From the NCBI GenBank assembly GCA_964404765.1, contig CAYOLL010000123.1:1-18307 (forward strand): a stretch of 18,307 nucleotides of DNA, read 5' to 3'. Below the pieces are notes generated by a model, which saw nothing but the letters and a program-made list of their open reading frames with translations, did not search any database and was not told the origin of the DNA. Numbering within the stretch: position 1 is the first letter of the stretch; each line of letters opens with the position of its first letter. The DNA is from CAYOLL01 sp964404765 [NCBI: uncultured Gemmatimonadota bacterium]. Lineage in GTDB: Bacteria > 4572-55. Both the position numbers and the translations under genes were made by a program. Shown piece after piece: positions 7,479-14,700 of the stretch.

Positions 7479-7762
7479 CTAACTAAACGACAGAAAACTG
7501 AACAGCGTTTCTTGCCGCGCAATCAGCCGCTTTAAGGCCGCGTTTTCGAGCCGCAAAATGTCTTCGTTGTTTTCTTCCACGAGATTTACTTCCATACCCT
7601 TCTTAAGTTCATTCTACCGGCGAAAGAACTGCCATATTTTGACCCATAGGCCGCTTTTCCCCGTTCCGATAGCCTGGACAACTTGGACAGCCGCCGCCGA
7701 ATCGTTTTGTCAGATGTTTTGCAGTATGCCGCCGCTTCTTTTACGCTTAAAAATCCTTCCAC
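7479..7762 (-). pseudogene. Broken HTH (excisionase/MerR-like) DNA-binding gene
   Basis: A frame from GTG at 7762 to TAA at 7586-7588 encodes 58 aa beginning M-E-G-F-L-S-V-K-E-A-A-A-Y-C-K-T-S-D-K-T-I-R-R-R-L, a clear HTH_17-type helix-turn-helix. The expected wing and C-terminal helix are not in frame. A second frame (ATG 7595 to stop 7479-7481) reads L-V-E-E-N-N-E-D-I-L-R-L-E-N-A-A-L-K-R-L-I-A-R-Q-E-T-L-F, a plausible coiled-coil tail. The two are probably parts of one gene of about 95-100 aa broken by at least one frameshift. The break coincides with a 27-bp block (7585-7611) identical to part of the lipoprotein gene (4870-4896). No good ribosome binding site was seen. Confidence 0.5.
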
Positions 7763-8010
7763 AGATGCCCGCCATTCGCTTAAAGCACTTGGACACCCTG
7801 GACAATCTTAGCGCACTAAAAGGCATTTGTCAGCGAAAAACTAAAAGCAGCACATTTTCAATCTATTTCAAGACGCTGGAAAGCAAGCGGCAACAATTCA
7901 CGAATAACTACCGGCATTTCTCCGACATTGGATAAATGCCGGTGGTTTTGTTTTGAAACTACGCAAGTTTTTGCAAGTCTGGATAAATTTGCTAAGAAAG
8001 AAGAGACACA

Positions 8011-8049
8011 AAAAGCCGCCTACCATTCCACCGGTAGACGGCCTTTTTA
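8011..8049. terminator. Terminator hairpin
   Basis: AAAGCCGCCTACC pairs imperfectly with GGTAGACGGCCTTT across ATTCCACC, with A-rich sequence before and TTTTTATT after. The stem resembles those at 2601, 14701 and 17364. Confidence 0.7.
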
Positions 8050-8190
8050 TTCATCGCGAATTTGACTGGAAGTGGCCTTTTAAGCCACGATCTACTATCC
8101 TGCAGGATAAGTGTGCCAGAATAGCGCCAACGCCCTGTATAGGCCATTTGTGAGCGGCTAAAACCAAAAGCAACACGTTTTCGGCCCGTG

Positions 8191-8249
8191 GTCGGTGAAT
8201 TTTGTTCACCGACCTCATCGTGATAACGGGTGAATTAAATTCACCCGTT
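8191..8249. promoter_or_regulatory. Twin perfect palindromes (operator or RNA hairpins)
   Basis: The first is GTCGGTGAA / TTCACCGAC (8191-8199 and 8205-8213) with loop TTTTG. The second is AACGGGTGAATT / AATTCACCCGTT (8225-8236 and 8238-8249) around a single A. Both contain GGTGAA...TTCACC. They lie about 65 bp beyond the stop of the ParB-methyltransferase gene. The near-absent loop of the second suits a DNA-binding dimer better than an RNA hairpin; the ParB-like protein is one candidate reader. Confidence 0.55.
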
Positions 8250-8313
8250 CCGATAAGCGATTTTAGGTTAATGGTGCGGATTCAGCACCCGTTCCCCTCC
8301 AATAGAGTCTATC

Positions 8314-9621
8314 TTATAGTTGCTCATCTACCCTCCAGACAATCAATTCGCGTGTCAGGACAAGAAAAATTTTATGTTCTTTGGCATAATCAACCATTTG
8401 TGCGTTGTATTGCTGGCTTGAATACGGGCATGAAATACGGTTTTCAAGCGTCAAATTTTTGGCCTTGATACCGCTCATTATCTGAAAAACATGGTCGGTA
8501 AATCGCTTTTTTTCCGCTTTCCACTGCGTCGGTTGAATCAGTAAGGCGATAAAACCTTTAGATTGCTTTTTGGCTATGCCGTTGATAAGGGCACACATGT
8601 TGCGCGTAAAATCTTCAAGCGGCATGTTTGCCAAATCTTCAGGATCAGTGGAGTATTGATTTTCAGCTTGTTTCCAGTAGGGTGGGTCAAGGTAAGTCAA
8701 CGTAACATCCGACCAACGATTGTGAAGTGGGGGCAATTCCTGTAACACGTCCAGCTTGCGAATCTCTGATTCACGCTCTACAATCGGTTTTCGATCACTG
8801 ACCCAGTAGCGACGTGACCGCTTTATACATACGTCAATTGTCGATCCGCCGCCGCCAAACGGATCAACCACAATGTCAAATGGCTTGGTATAAGCATACA
8901 GCAGATTTTCAACAATGCGCTGCTCGCTGTTACCAAAATGGCCGACTTCATTCGTCTTTTTGGCGAATGTCCATACGTTGTATAGCTCTGGTGTGAAGTC
9001 TTCAAAGGATGATGACTTTACCACATTTGGTTCTAAAGAACTTTTTGTGGCAAAGTGCTCTGTTTTTCGCCGGACTGTTTCATCAGAAACATTTCCAATA
9101 TCGTTGGCAATTTCTTCATGCGAATAGCACGCCAGCCACATTTCCATAATCTTGGCGTTAAGGTTCTTTTCGTCGTTCTCTCTGTGTGCCTTTGTAGACT
9201 CCAAAGCGAAGGCTTTTGAGACAGCGACGGCCTTTGCAATAGTATCCAGCGTATAGCCATACTTGGCATAAAGATTCAGGCAGTTTTGCCGCTTTTCTTC
9301 CGTTGTCAATTGCTGGCCGTGAGAACTGTTTAACTCAATGGCCTTTAACAGTTCGTCTTTTGTTTCCAGAATTTCCGGCCATTGATAGGCCGTAACCGAT
9401 ACGCCGTCTAACTTTCCATCGGCCTTTTTCAAATAGGCCAGGTGTCGGTGTCTACCGTCCAAAAGTTTGTTGTTCGCGCTGACATGGATAAAATTTCCTT
9501 GTGCCTCAATTGCCTCTAAATTAGCGGCATACTCTTGCACCTTCGCCGGATTGTGCGTCTTGCGCGGATAAATCGTTCCGTCAAATTTGACATCAGACAG
9601 TTTTAATTGAATCTTTTCCAC
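8314..9621 (-). CDS. ParB-like / HTH / DNA methyltransferase fusion
   Basis: 435 aa; GTG start at 9621 with AAAGGA about 9 nt upstream. Residues 1-100 are a ParB/sulfiredoxin-type domain with D-G-R-H-R-H-L-A at 55-62. Residues about 105-190 carry helix-turn-helix segments (T-L-D-T-I-A-K-A-V-A-V-S and Y-S-H-E-E-I-A-N-D-I). Residues about 225-425 are an S-adenosylmethionine methyltransferase: motif I is D-P-F-G-G-G-G-S-T (253-261) and catalytic motif IV is D-P-P-Y (312-315). DPPY with motif I first suggests adenine-N6 methylation, though cytosine-N4 is not excluded. ParB-methyltransferase fusions are common in phages and integrative elements. No restriction endonuclease lies nearby, so it looks like a solitary enzyme used for protection, replication control or gene regulation by the element. 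Confidence 0.93.
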   Translation of the reverse strand: MEKIQLKLSDVKFDGTIYPRKTHNPAKVQEYAANLEAIEAQGNFIHVSANNKLLDGRHRHLAYLKKADGKLDGVSVTAYQWPEILETKDELLKAIELNSSHGQQLTTEEKRQNCLNLYAKYGYTLDTIAKAVAVSKAFALESTKAHRENDEKNLNAKIMEMWLACYSHEEIANDIGNVSDETVRRKTEHFATKSSLEPNVVKSSSFEDFTPELYNVWTFAKKTNEVGHFGNSEQRIVENLLYAYTKPFDIVVDPFGGGGSTIDVCIKRSRRYWVSDRKPIVERESEIRKLDVLQELPPLHNRWSDVTLTYLDPPYWKQAENQYSTDPEDLANMPLEDFTRNMCALINGIAKKQSKGFIALLIQPTQWKAEKKRFTDHVFQIMSGIKAKNLTLENRISCPYSSQQYNAQMVDYAKEHKIFLVLTRELIVWRVDEQL

Positions 9622-9768
9622 AGGATTTTCCTTTCTGGTAGTTAATTAATTCTGAAATTGCTCTCAAACCTGATCAATATTTTACGCAAAGATTCTCACC
9701 CGTCACGCTGATCAGTCGCCGCGCCGCAGACCGATACCGGATTTTTGCCGGATTTTGCGCAAGATTTT

Positions 9769-10797
9769 CTACATTTTTACCTCCTCGTTATGATCCCAAA
9801 ATGCCGGGTAACCGTCCTTTAGCGCCCACGTAAAACCGGGGTTGCGCTCTATCAGATAATCAGCCAAATCAAGCCCACGTTGCCGCGCTGATGTATCGGC
9901 AATCTTTTCCAAGATGTTAACGACTTTGACCCTGCAGCCGTATGTCCGTTGAATTTCAGCGGCCCGCGCTGTCCACTTGGCGAAGGCTTTACCGTCGATG
10001 GACAGATCAGGAAAGAACGTGATAGACTTCCCGGCCAACGGCGCAAATTTGGCAAGCTGAAGGCCGTCCAGCGTGCCAGCCGCAAGCCAGGTGAACTGAT
10101 CGAAGTAGACGCTGGCAACAATAGCGGTTTTTTCAGCTTCGGCAACGGCAATTGGTTTAGATTCCGTGCTGATTTGATGTAGGCCAAACAAAGCCTGATT
10201 GAGGACAAATTCGTCTTGGGACAGCTTTCCTTTTGACTTTAAGATGGTATGAACCCAATAAGCCGGAAATTCCTTGCCATAGGCGTGAACATGACGCCGA
10301 TGTCCCTCGGCGTCATAGTCGATCAACTTACCGCCGTGGACACGCCCGGATTCGTCTATCTGCCAAAAACAAACCGCGCCGCCAGTCTCTGGTGGCCAGG
10401 CCAGGGACGTGCCAATCCTGAATCGTTGGATCAAGGTATCCGTCAAACCATCACCAAACAACCCGCGAAGCCAAACGACAAAGCTGTTTTTCTCGTAACG
10501 AGTCATAGACTTGCGGACAAGTTCCGGGTCGTGGTAACTGACCGGCTTAGGATCAGCCGTAACAGCCCGGCCCGCCTTAGACGCGCCGCTTAAGCCGGTT
10601 TTTAGGCCGTTGGGCGCGTTTTCTTTAGGCGGACGCTGGTGATAGCCGCAGGAATTTTCACGGTCACAACGGCCATACTCCGGAGAAATGACCGCACCGG
10701 TCTGGTCAAGGTAAAAGTGGAAGCGTTTTTGACGGCATGACGGGCACGGGTGTTTTGTTGATCCGGTTTCAAGCTGATACTGAAGTTGTGTCATCAT
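9769..10797 (-). CDS. Toprim primase-like protein with N-terminal zinc finger (DUF6371-like)
   Basis: 342 aa; tandem ATGs at 10797 with GAGGG upstream. Residues 15-55 form a zinc finger, H-P-C-P-S-C-R-Q-K-R-F then Y-G-R-C-D-R-E-N-S-C-G-Y-H (C18, C21, C44, C50), characteristic of DUF6371 proteins of Bacteroidota mobile elements and analogous to the primase zinc finger. Residues about 215-300 resemble a Toprim fold: the acidic A-V-A-E-A-E-K-T-A (218-225), then F-F-P-D-L-S-I-D-G-K (261-270) giving the D-x-x-x-D pair, and D-L-A-D-Y-L (310-315). It probably primes replication of the element. It sits directly beyond the TGATTCA repeat region, with the RecA-fold ATPase on the other side. Confidence 0.85.
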   Translation of the reverse strand: MMTQLQYQLETGSTKHPCPSCRQKRFHFYLDQTGAVISPEYGRCDRENSCGYHQRPPKENAPNGLKTGLSGASKAGRAVTADPKPVSYHDPELVRKSMTRYEKNSFVVWLRGLFGDGLTDTLIQRFRIGTSLAWPPETGGAVCFWQIDESGRVHGGKLIDYDAEGHRRHVHAYGKEFPAYWVHTILKSKGKLSQDEFVLNQALFGLHQISTESKPIAVAEAEKTAIVASVYFDQFTWLAAGTLDGLQLAKFAPLAGKSITFFPDLSIDGKAFAKWTARAAEIQRTYGCRVKVVNILEKIADTSARQRGLDLADYLIERNPGFTWALKDGYPAFWDHNEEVKM

Positions 10798-10820
10798 AGT
10801 ATTTACCCTCTTTTTAAAAG

Positions 10821-11070
10821 TTGATTCACGTGAATCACTTGTGAATCAACCTAACATCTTCATTTTTAACGAGTTAAGCTTGATTCAGTGATTCACTCAC
10901 TGAATCAGTGAATCACTGAATCACGTGAATCAGTGAAGAAATCAACTTAAGTGATTTAAAAAGTGAATCAACGAATCATTACTTAAGATATTGATAAATA
11001 TATATTTAAGTTGATTCAGCTTGATTCATTTTGATTCAAAGTGATTCATTTTGATTCACGTGAATCACTT
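10821..11070. repeat. Iteron-like cluster, candidate replication origin or operator
   Basis: The heptamer TGATTCA or its complement TGAATCA occurs 16 times in 250 bp, starting at 10822, 10831, 10842, 10881, 10889, 10901, 10909, 10917, 10926, 10964, 11012, 11022, 11032, 11042, 11052 and 11061. The right group (11012-11052) is spaced exactly 10 bp, one helical turn; the central group mostly 8 bp. The 20-bp palindrome-containing sequence TTGATTCACGTGAATCACTT stands at both edges (10821-10840 and 11051-11070). An AT-rich patch lies between the groups (about 10985-11010). Its place between primase and ATPase genes fits an origin whose initiator binds the repeats; repression of the primase gene is an alternative or additional role. 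Confidence 0.8.
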
Positions 11071-12231
11071 TGATTTACTTTTGTTTGACTCATTTATAAT
11101 TCGACTGACTTTTGCTTGACTAACACCCACTTGCTCTGCAATTGACCGTTGTGTTTTTCCGCTGCCATTGAGTTGTAAAATTTTTGCGATCAATTCTTCG
11201 CGTTTATCCTCTGTCAATTCTCTGAGATGTTCCGATTCGTGTCCGTACGCAATGAATTCAAAACCGAGAAAGTTTTCTTTGTTTTTGCCTAAACTGCAGA
11301 CGACAACATTATCGGCATCGTATGACATTGCACAATTCCTGACTTTAATTTGTTTCAAATAGCGTACGCCGCTGTCTTTGGCTGATTCACCCAACGTAAA
11401 CGCCGAATCCGCGAAGTTGATCAGCATTTTTGACCCTGCCAAATCATTGCGGGTCAACGGTTTGCTCAAATCTCGTTTCGGTGTATGAGCAAGGACGAGT
11501 ATTGACAGATTCAACGCTGATTTTAGCTTCTTCAGCTTCTTCATCAACGGTAGTGCATCCTTCGCCCGTTCTGTTTCGGTTCGTAGGAATGTGATGTTGT
11601 CAATAACGACTACCCGCACGCCCTCCTGGATGATTGCCTGTTCGAGGCATTCAATCAGGTAATCTTCAAACGGCTGATCCGCTGGCTTGTTAAAGTCCGA
11701 CGACATTTCCGCACGGAGAAAATTTGGCGAAAACTCATAATGATCAACGCATGTTTTTGAATCCGCGCTTTTAGCTGAGTAGCGAATCTCAATTTGTTTG
11801 TCGGATAGTTCAAAATCGAAGTATAGAACTTTTTGTTCGGCTGATTCAATTTTGATTTGGCCGTTGAAAATGCTGGAAGCCGATGCGATGGCGTTCGCGA
11901 TTTGTGTCGCTAAAGCAGACTTCCCCGCGCCGCTTTCGGCAAACAGGATGCAAAGCTCATTTTCAAACCAAAACGAATCAAAAAGCATGTTCGACATCGG
12001 TCTTGTTGCGGCTTCGGCAATCCAATCATTAGCGCTTTTGGTGATAAACAAATCACCGCCGCGCCCGGCATGTTTATTGCCATTCGCTGTCGGCTCTGGC
12101 TCTGGTGACAGCCGGTTAATCTCTGTAATGATAACGCGCTGAAAGCCGTTTTCCCCTTGCCCGGCATATTCGGCCCTTGCGCCGCCGGGTAGCGGCGCAA
12201 GGTTTTGGACGTGATTAACTTTTCCGTTCAT
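11065..12231 (-). CDS. RecA-fold AAA ATPase, RepA-like replicative helicase, with C-terminal HTH
   Basis: 388 aa from ATG at 12231, preferred because GGGGG lies about 6 nt upstream; the frame also has an ATG at 12246 without a ribosome binding site (residue numbers below count from that one). Walker A is E-S-G-A-G-K-S-A (104-111), Walker B is V-V-V-I-D-N (212-217), and V-L-A-H-T (251-255) follows as a sensor strand. This is the AAA_25/RepA type that forms hexameric helicases in plasmids and integrative elements. Residues 360-386 (T-Q-R-S-I-A-E-Q-V-G-V-S-Q-A-K-V-S-R-I-I) are a resolvase-like helix-turn-helix, a good candidate for binding the TGATTCA repeats that begin right at its 3' end. The start overlaps the end of the upstream excisionase-like gene, implying translational coupling. 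Confidence 0.9.
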   Translation of the reverse strand: MNGKVNHVQNLAPLPGGARAEYAGQGENGFQRVIITEINRLSPEPEPTANGNKHAGRGGDLFITKSANDWIAEAATRPMSNMLFDSFWFENELCILFAESGAGKSALATQIANAIASASSIFNGQIKIESAEQKVLYFDFELSDKQIEIRYSAKSADSKTCVDHYEFSPNFLRAEMSSDFNKPADQPFEDYLIECLEQAIIQEGVRVVVIDNITFLRTETERAKDALPLMKKLKKLKSALNLSILVLAHTPKRDLSKPLTRNDLAGSKMLINFADSAFTLGESAKDSGVRYLKQIKVRNCAMSYDADNVVVCSLGKNKENFLGFEFIAYGHESEHLRELTEDKREELIAKILQLNGSGKTQRSIAEQVGVSQAKVSRIINESNKSKSK

Positions 12232-12634
12232 CAATAACCCCCGCATAAATTTGGGTTGTCGCTATGCTTTTATGATCCAGCAAGGATTGAACGACGTCAC
12301 CGCCTTTGTTTCCGACAATGTAGTCAGCGGTTTCGGCGGCAATCGCTTTTCGGAGAATGTCAGGCCGGCCCGCTTTGATCCACTTTTCAATTTCGCGCCG
12401 GCTAAAGCGGATACGCTTTCCGACTTTGAAAAAGGGGATTGACTTACGAAAAGTTAATTCGTAAATGTAGCTGGGGCGATAATCGCAAAGTTCAGCTACT
12501 TCTTTTACGCCGATCAAGTCAGCATCCGGCTTTTTATCGGTTGCGCTTGCTTCGAGAATTGCTTCTTTAACAGCCGTTTTGACCAGGGCTTTTAAATCGG
12601 TTTCGTTCCAGTTTGTCATTGTGATACTCTCCAT
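12215..12634 (-). CDS. Excisionase-like HTH protein fused to an integrase C-terminal tail
   Basis: 139 aa from ATG at 12634, chosen because GAGAGGA sits about 8 nt upstream; the frame is open to 12727. Residues 40-88 are an HTH_17/excisionase domain (L-I-G-V-K-E-V-A-E-L-C-D-Y-R-P-S-Y-I-Y-E and then F-F-K-V-G-K-R-I-R-F-S-R-R-E-I-E-K-W). Residues 113-135 read D-V-V-Q-S-L-L-D-H-K-S-I-A-T-T-Q-I-Y-A and on, matching integrase residues 320-342 at 21 of 23 positions. They include the catalytic-type His (121) and Tyr (130), but no Arg/Lys/HxxR part of the active site is present. The DNA of the two tails (about 12233-12300 and 15667-15734) is also alike. It probably controls directionality of excision or transcription. 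The tail may be a recombination product or a device that contacts the integrase. Confidence 0.85.
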   Translation of the reverse strand: MESITMTNWNETDLKALVKTAVKEAILEASATDKKPDADLIGVKEVAELCDYRPSYIYELTFRKSIPFFKVGKRIRFSRREIEKWIKAGRPDILRKAIAAETADYIVGNKGGDVVQSLLDHKSIATTQIYAGVIDERKS

Positions 12635-12759
12635 ACTTTGATCCTCTCTTTTTGACAGGTTAAAATCAGTTATTTGAATTACCTGCCAAAGATACAGGGA
12701 AGTTTTAAGTAGCAAAAGTGATAGCAACGAAAAAAATAAGATTTTTTTTCATATCATAA

Positions 12760-12822
12760 CTTTAGCAAAATAAACATGTTATACAATGTTAGAGGTTTGC
12801 TAAAGTTTGCTAAAGTTTGCTA
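12760..12822. promoter_or_regulatory. Operator-like repeats upstream of the excisionase-like gene
   Basis: TTTGCTAAAG is repeated in tandem at 12796-12805 and 12806-12815, with a third partial copy TTTGCTA at 12816-12822, so spacing is exactly 10 bp. An inverted copy, CTTTAGCAAA, lies at 12760-12769. The position, about 130-190 bp before the start of an HTH gene, suggests autoregulation by the excisionase-like protein or control by the ATPase HTH. Confidence 0.6.
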
Positions 12823-12863
12823 TTTTTGCGTTATAATTTGACGTTTTTTGCCATTTGGCAGAC

Positions 12864-12896
12864 AAGCCAGGCCGCCCATGAGCGACGGCCCGGCTT
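12864..12896. terminator. GC-rich hairpin after the membrane-protein gene
   Basis: AAGCCAGGCCG (12864-12874) pairs with CGGCCCGGCTT (12886-12896), one mismatch. On the - strand it follows the stop of the membrane protein gene by about 25 nt. The run of T expected of an intrinsic terminator is poor on that strand, so a structural or attenuator role is possible. Confidence 0.5.
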
Positions 12897-12919
12897 TCAT
12901 TGCGTAACGGATTGCGTAT

Positions 12920-14203
12920 CTACTTCGCAGGCTTTTGCTTACGCGATTTGATACCGCGCTTGCCAGGCACGAAGCCATGAAACGCTAATTTATGCTCTTC
13001 ACAACAAAAACGCTGCCAGTCCACCACGCGCTTATAAGTCGCGCTACAATGCTCACAAACGCCATTTCCAAGCCCGGTATTAACGGTTGCGTTTAACGGT
13101 TGCGTTACGGTTGCGTTTAACGGTTGCGTTACGGATTGCGTGTCCGGCTTCACTTCCGCCCTTGGCACGTCGGCCTCAATGCCGCCGCTAAAGCCCCTGA
13201 CAACCCTCTCTTGTGGCTTAGCCGTCGGTGTAGCTTTTGCCGTCGTTGGTTGGCGTCTATCTTGCACATTGTTCGGACACCGCCCGCTGTCTAACGATTC
13301 GCCGCAAGCACTACAAAAGCTCATTGCCGGGCCAGCGCCGCTCAAAATGTGGCCGTCATTATCAGCGACAATCTGCCCGCGCCGCATTTCCGACCGCGGT
13401 ACCATGGCCGATTCTTCGTCACGGATTTCGTCATTGTCGGCCTCTTTGAAAACGTGCTTATTCCGTAACTTCCAGAGCATGAAACCGAATTGACCTGATC
13501 CATAGAGGATTAATTCCAAGATGATCGACATAATCAGCGAGAAGGCCGCGCTGACCATATCCGGCGATGTCTTGAAGATTTCAGCGACAGTTGTATACGC
13601 CGGTGACAATGCGCTACCGCTGGTCACGGTGAAGGTTTGGACTTGCCCGGATACCGCGCCGCGCTGCGCCTGCAATGCCGCCAATTCGTCGTTAGCCTTT
13701 TCCAGAGACGCACGGACTTGCCGGTGGTTGCCGGGTTGCAGCTTCGGGTCTAAGGCGGCTAAATCGGCGCTTAAGGCCGCTACAACTTCCTGCTTTTGGC
13801 CAAGCTGACCGTCAATATCCCCGGCCATGCCCTGTAAATCTCGAAACTTTGCGTCACCGGTCAACGCCGCCATATTCCCAAGGTGATCTTGATTCTTAAA
13901 AAATGCGAATGACAGCCAAATCGAAAAGCAGGCACAACAAATGAACACGGTCATTGTGATACGTCGGGCATTCTGCCAACCCATCAGACCGGCCAGTGCG
14001 AATAGGAAGCCGGATACGATCTTGGTCAACTCCGCCGCAACACAAAACAGCGTGTTACTGACAACTTCCACGCCGCTTGTGCCTTGTGCCATCAGGATTG
14101 ACAACGAAAGCACAAACGAAGCGATGCCCGCCGTCGCGCTGATGACCAATACCGACGCTTTTACATAGGTTGGTATGGCTTTGAATTGATGCTGATGGAT
14201 CAT
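12920..14203 (-). CDS. Four-TM membrane protein with coiled coil and C-terminal zinc fingers
   Basis: 427 aa from ATG at 14203, which overlaps the upstream stop as ATGA; an in-frame extension to 14242 is less likely. Predicted membrane helices lie at 13-38, 51-75, 82-102 and 216-243. Residues 118-188 are an Ala/Leu/Gln-rich coiled coil between helices 3 and 4. The soluble tail has C297-x-x-C300 with C309, then a low-complexity linker with the repeat T-Q-P-L-N-A-T-V (359-374), then C383-x-x-C386...F-C-C-E-E-H (400-404), resembling an MYM/FCS-type zinc finger. The tail is probably cytoplasmic and could bind nucleic acid, linking DNA to the membrane. I recognise no family. Coupling to the secreted 149-aa protein suggests they act together. 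Confidence 0.85.
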   Translation of the reverse strand: MIHQHQFKAIPTYVKASVLVISATAGIASFVLSLSILMAQGTSGVEVVSNTLFCVAAELTKIVSGFLFALAGLMGWQNARRITMTVFICCACFSIWLSFAFFKNQDHLGNMAALTGDAKFRDLQGMAGDIDGQLGQKQEVVAALSADLAALDPKLQPGNHRQVRASLEKANDELAALQAQRGAVSGQVQTFTVTSGSALSPAYTTVAEIFKTSPDMVSAAFSLIMSIILELILYGSGQFGFMLWKLRNKHVFKEADNDEIRDEESAMVPRSEMRRGQIVADNDGHILSGAGPAMSFCSACGESLDSGRCPNNVQDRRQPTTAKATPTAKPQERVVRGFSGGIEADVPRAEVKPDTQSVTQPLNATVTQPLNATVNTGLGNGVCEHCSATYKRVVDWQRFCCEEHKLAFHGFVPGKRGIKSRKQKPAK

Positions 14204-14649
14204 CGTGCACCCAAGCCTTTCCCGGTAGCGCAAGGATACCACGAATGAAAGTCATCTTTTGACGGCGTGACTTTATTGGCCGCGCAGAAGTCAAGATAGC
14301 GTTCCCAACAGGTCAATTGTTGCCAGCCGCCCGGATAGATCGGCGGCGCGATGTTCGGCGATAACGGCGTATCCAGCACTTTCCGCAAGTGCGCGTCAAA
14401 GGCCGGATTGCTTGACTTGGGCAAGACCGTAAACGTGTCGGACTTGGCCGCCGTGCTCTGGCTGACCTCTGCATCAAGCAGCGCATAAATGACAGCCTGC
14501 TGTTCCTTCACGACCGCCGCCAATTGCGCTACTTGCGCCGCTAAAGCCGTATCAGGCTTAGCCGGTTGCGCCGGCGTCGGTTGCCAGGGCCACGCGCTCG
14601 CCGTCGTTGCGCTCAGGGCAATGACCGTGATGATGATAAATCGTCTCAT
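14200..14649 (-). CDS. Small secreted protein, unknown function
   Basis: 149 aa; ATG at 14649 with AAGGAG 6 nt upstream. An N-terminal signal peptide (M-R-R-F-I-I-I-T-V-I-A-L-S-A-T-T-A-S-A) has a likely cleavage after A-S-A at 19. A Pro-rich stretch (20-33) and a helix (34-62, A-A-Q-V-A-Q-L-A-A-V-V-K-E-Q-Q) follow. The C-terminal half has three cysteines (C114, C122, C140) and aromatic residues, so a disulfide-stabilised periplasmic domain is plausible. The last codons overlap the start of the membrane protein (ATGA), a sign of translational coupling and perhaps of a joint envelope complex. No family is recognised. Confidence 0.8.
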   Translation of the reverse strand: MRRFIIITVIALSATTASAWPWQPTPAQPAKPDTALAAQVAQLAAVVKEQQAVIYALLDAEVSQSTAAKSDTFTVLPKSSNPAFDAHLRKVLDTPLSPNIAPPIYPGGWQQLTCWERYLDFCAANKVTPSKDDFHSWYPCATGKGLGAR

Positions 14650-14700
14650 AGTTGCTCCTTCGTTGAATGTAAAAAACAGTGGTTGAATGGGACAAATAAA

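Larger units (their letters stand above)
7763..8313. other. Gene-free region with hairpins and an imperfect direct repeat
   Basis: No gene is supported. It contains a long dyad, CCGGCATTT (7911-7919) with AAATGCCGG (7934-7942), extending to about 14 bp with wobble and followed by TGGTTTTGTTTT. It also holds a terminator (8011-8049), two perfect palindromes (8191-8249) and a smaller hairpin, GGTGC/GCACC (8273-8289). An imperfect direct repeat of about 40 bp (7821-7859 and 8141-8181; shared words ATTTGT, AAAAGCA, CAC-TTTTC) suggests that part of the region was duplicated. Confidence 0.5.

Noticed and set aside
7558-7935. 125-codon + frame between the lipoprotein and ParB-methyltransferase genes
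   Set aside because: The opposite strand encodes a clear HTH motif over 7690-7762; the + frame has no motif and a biased, Phe/Ser-rich composition.
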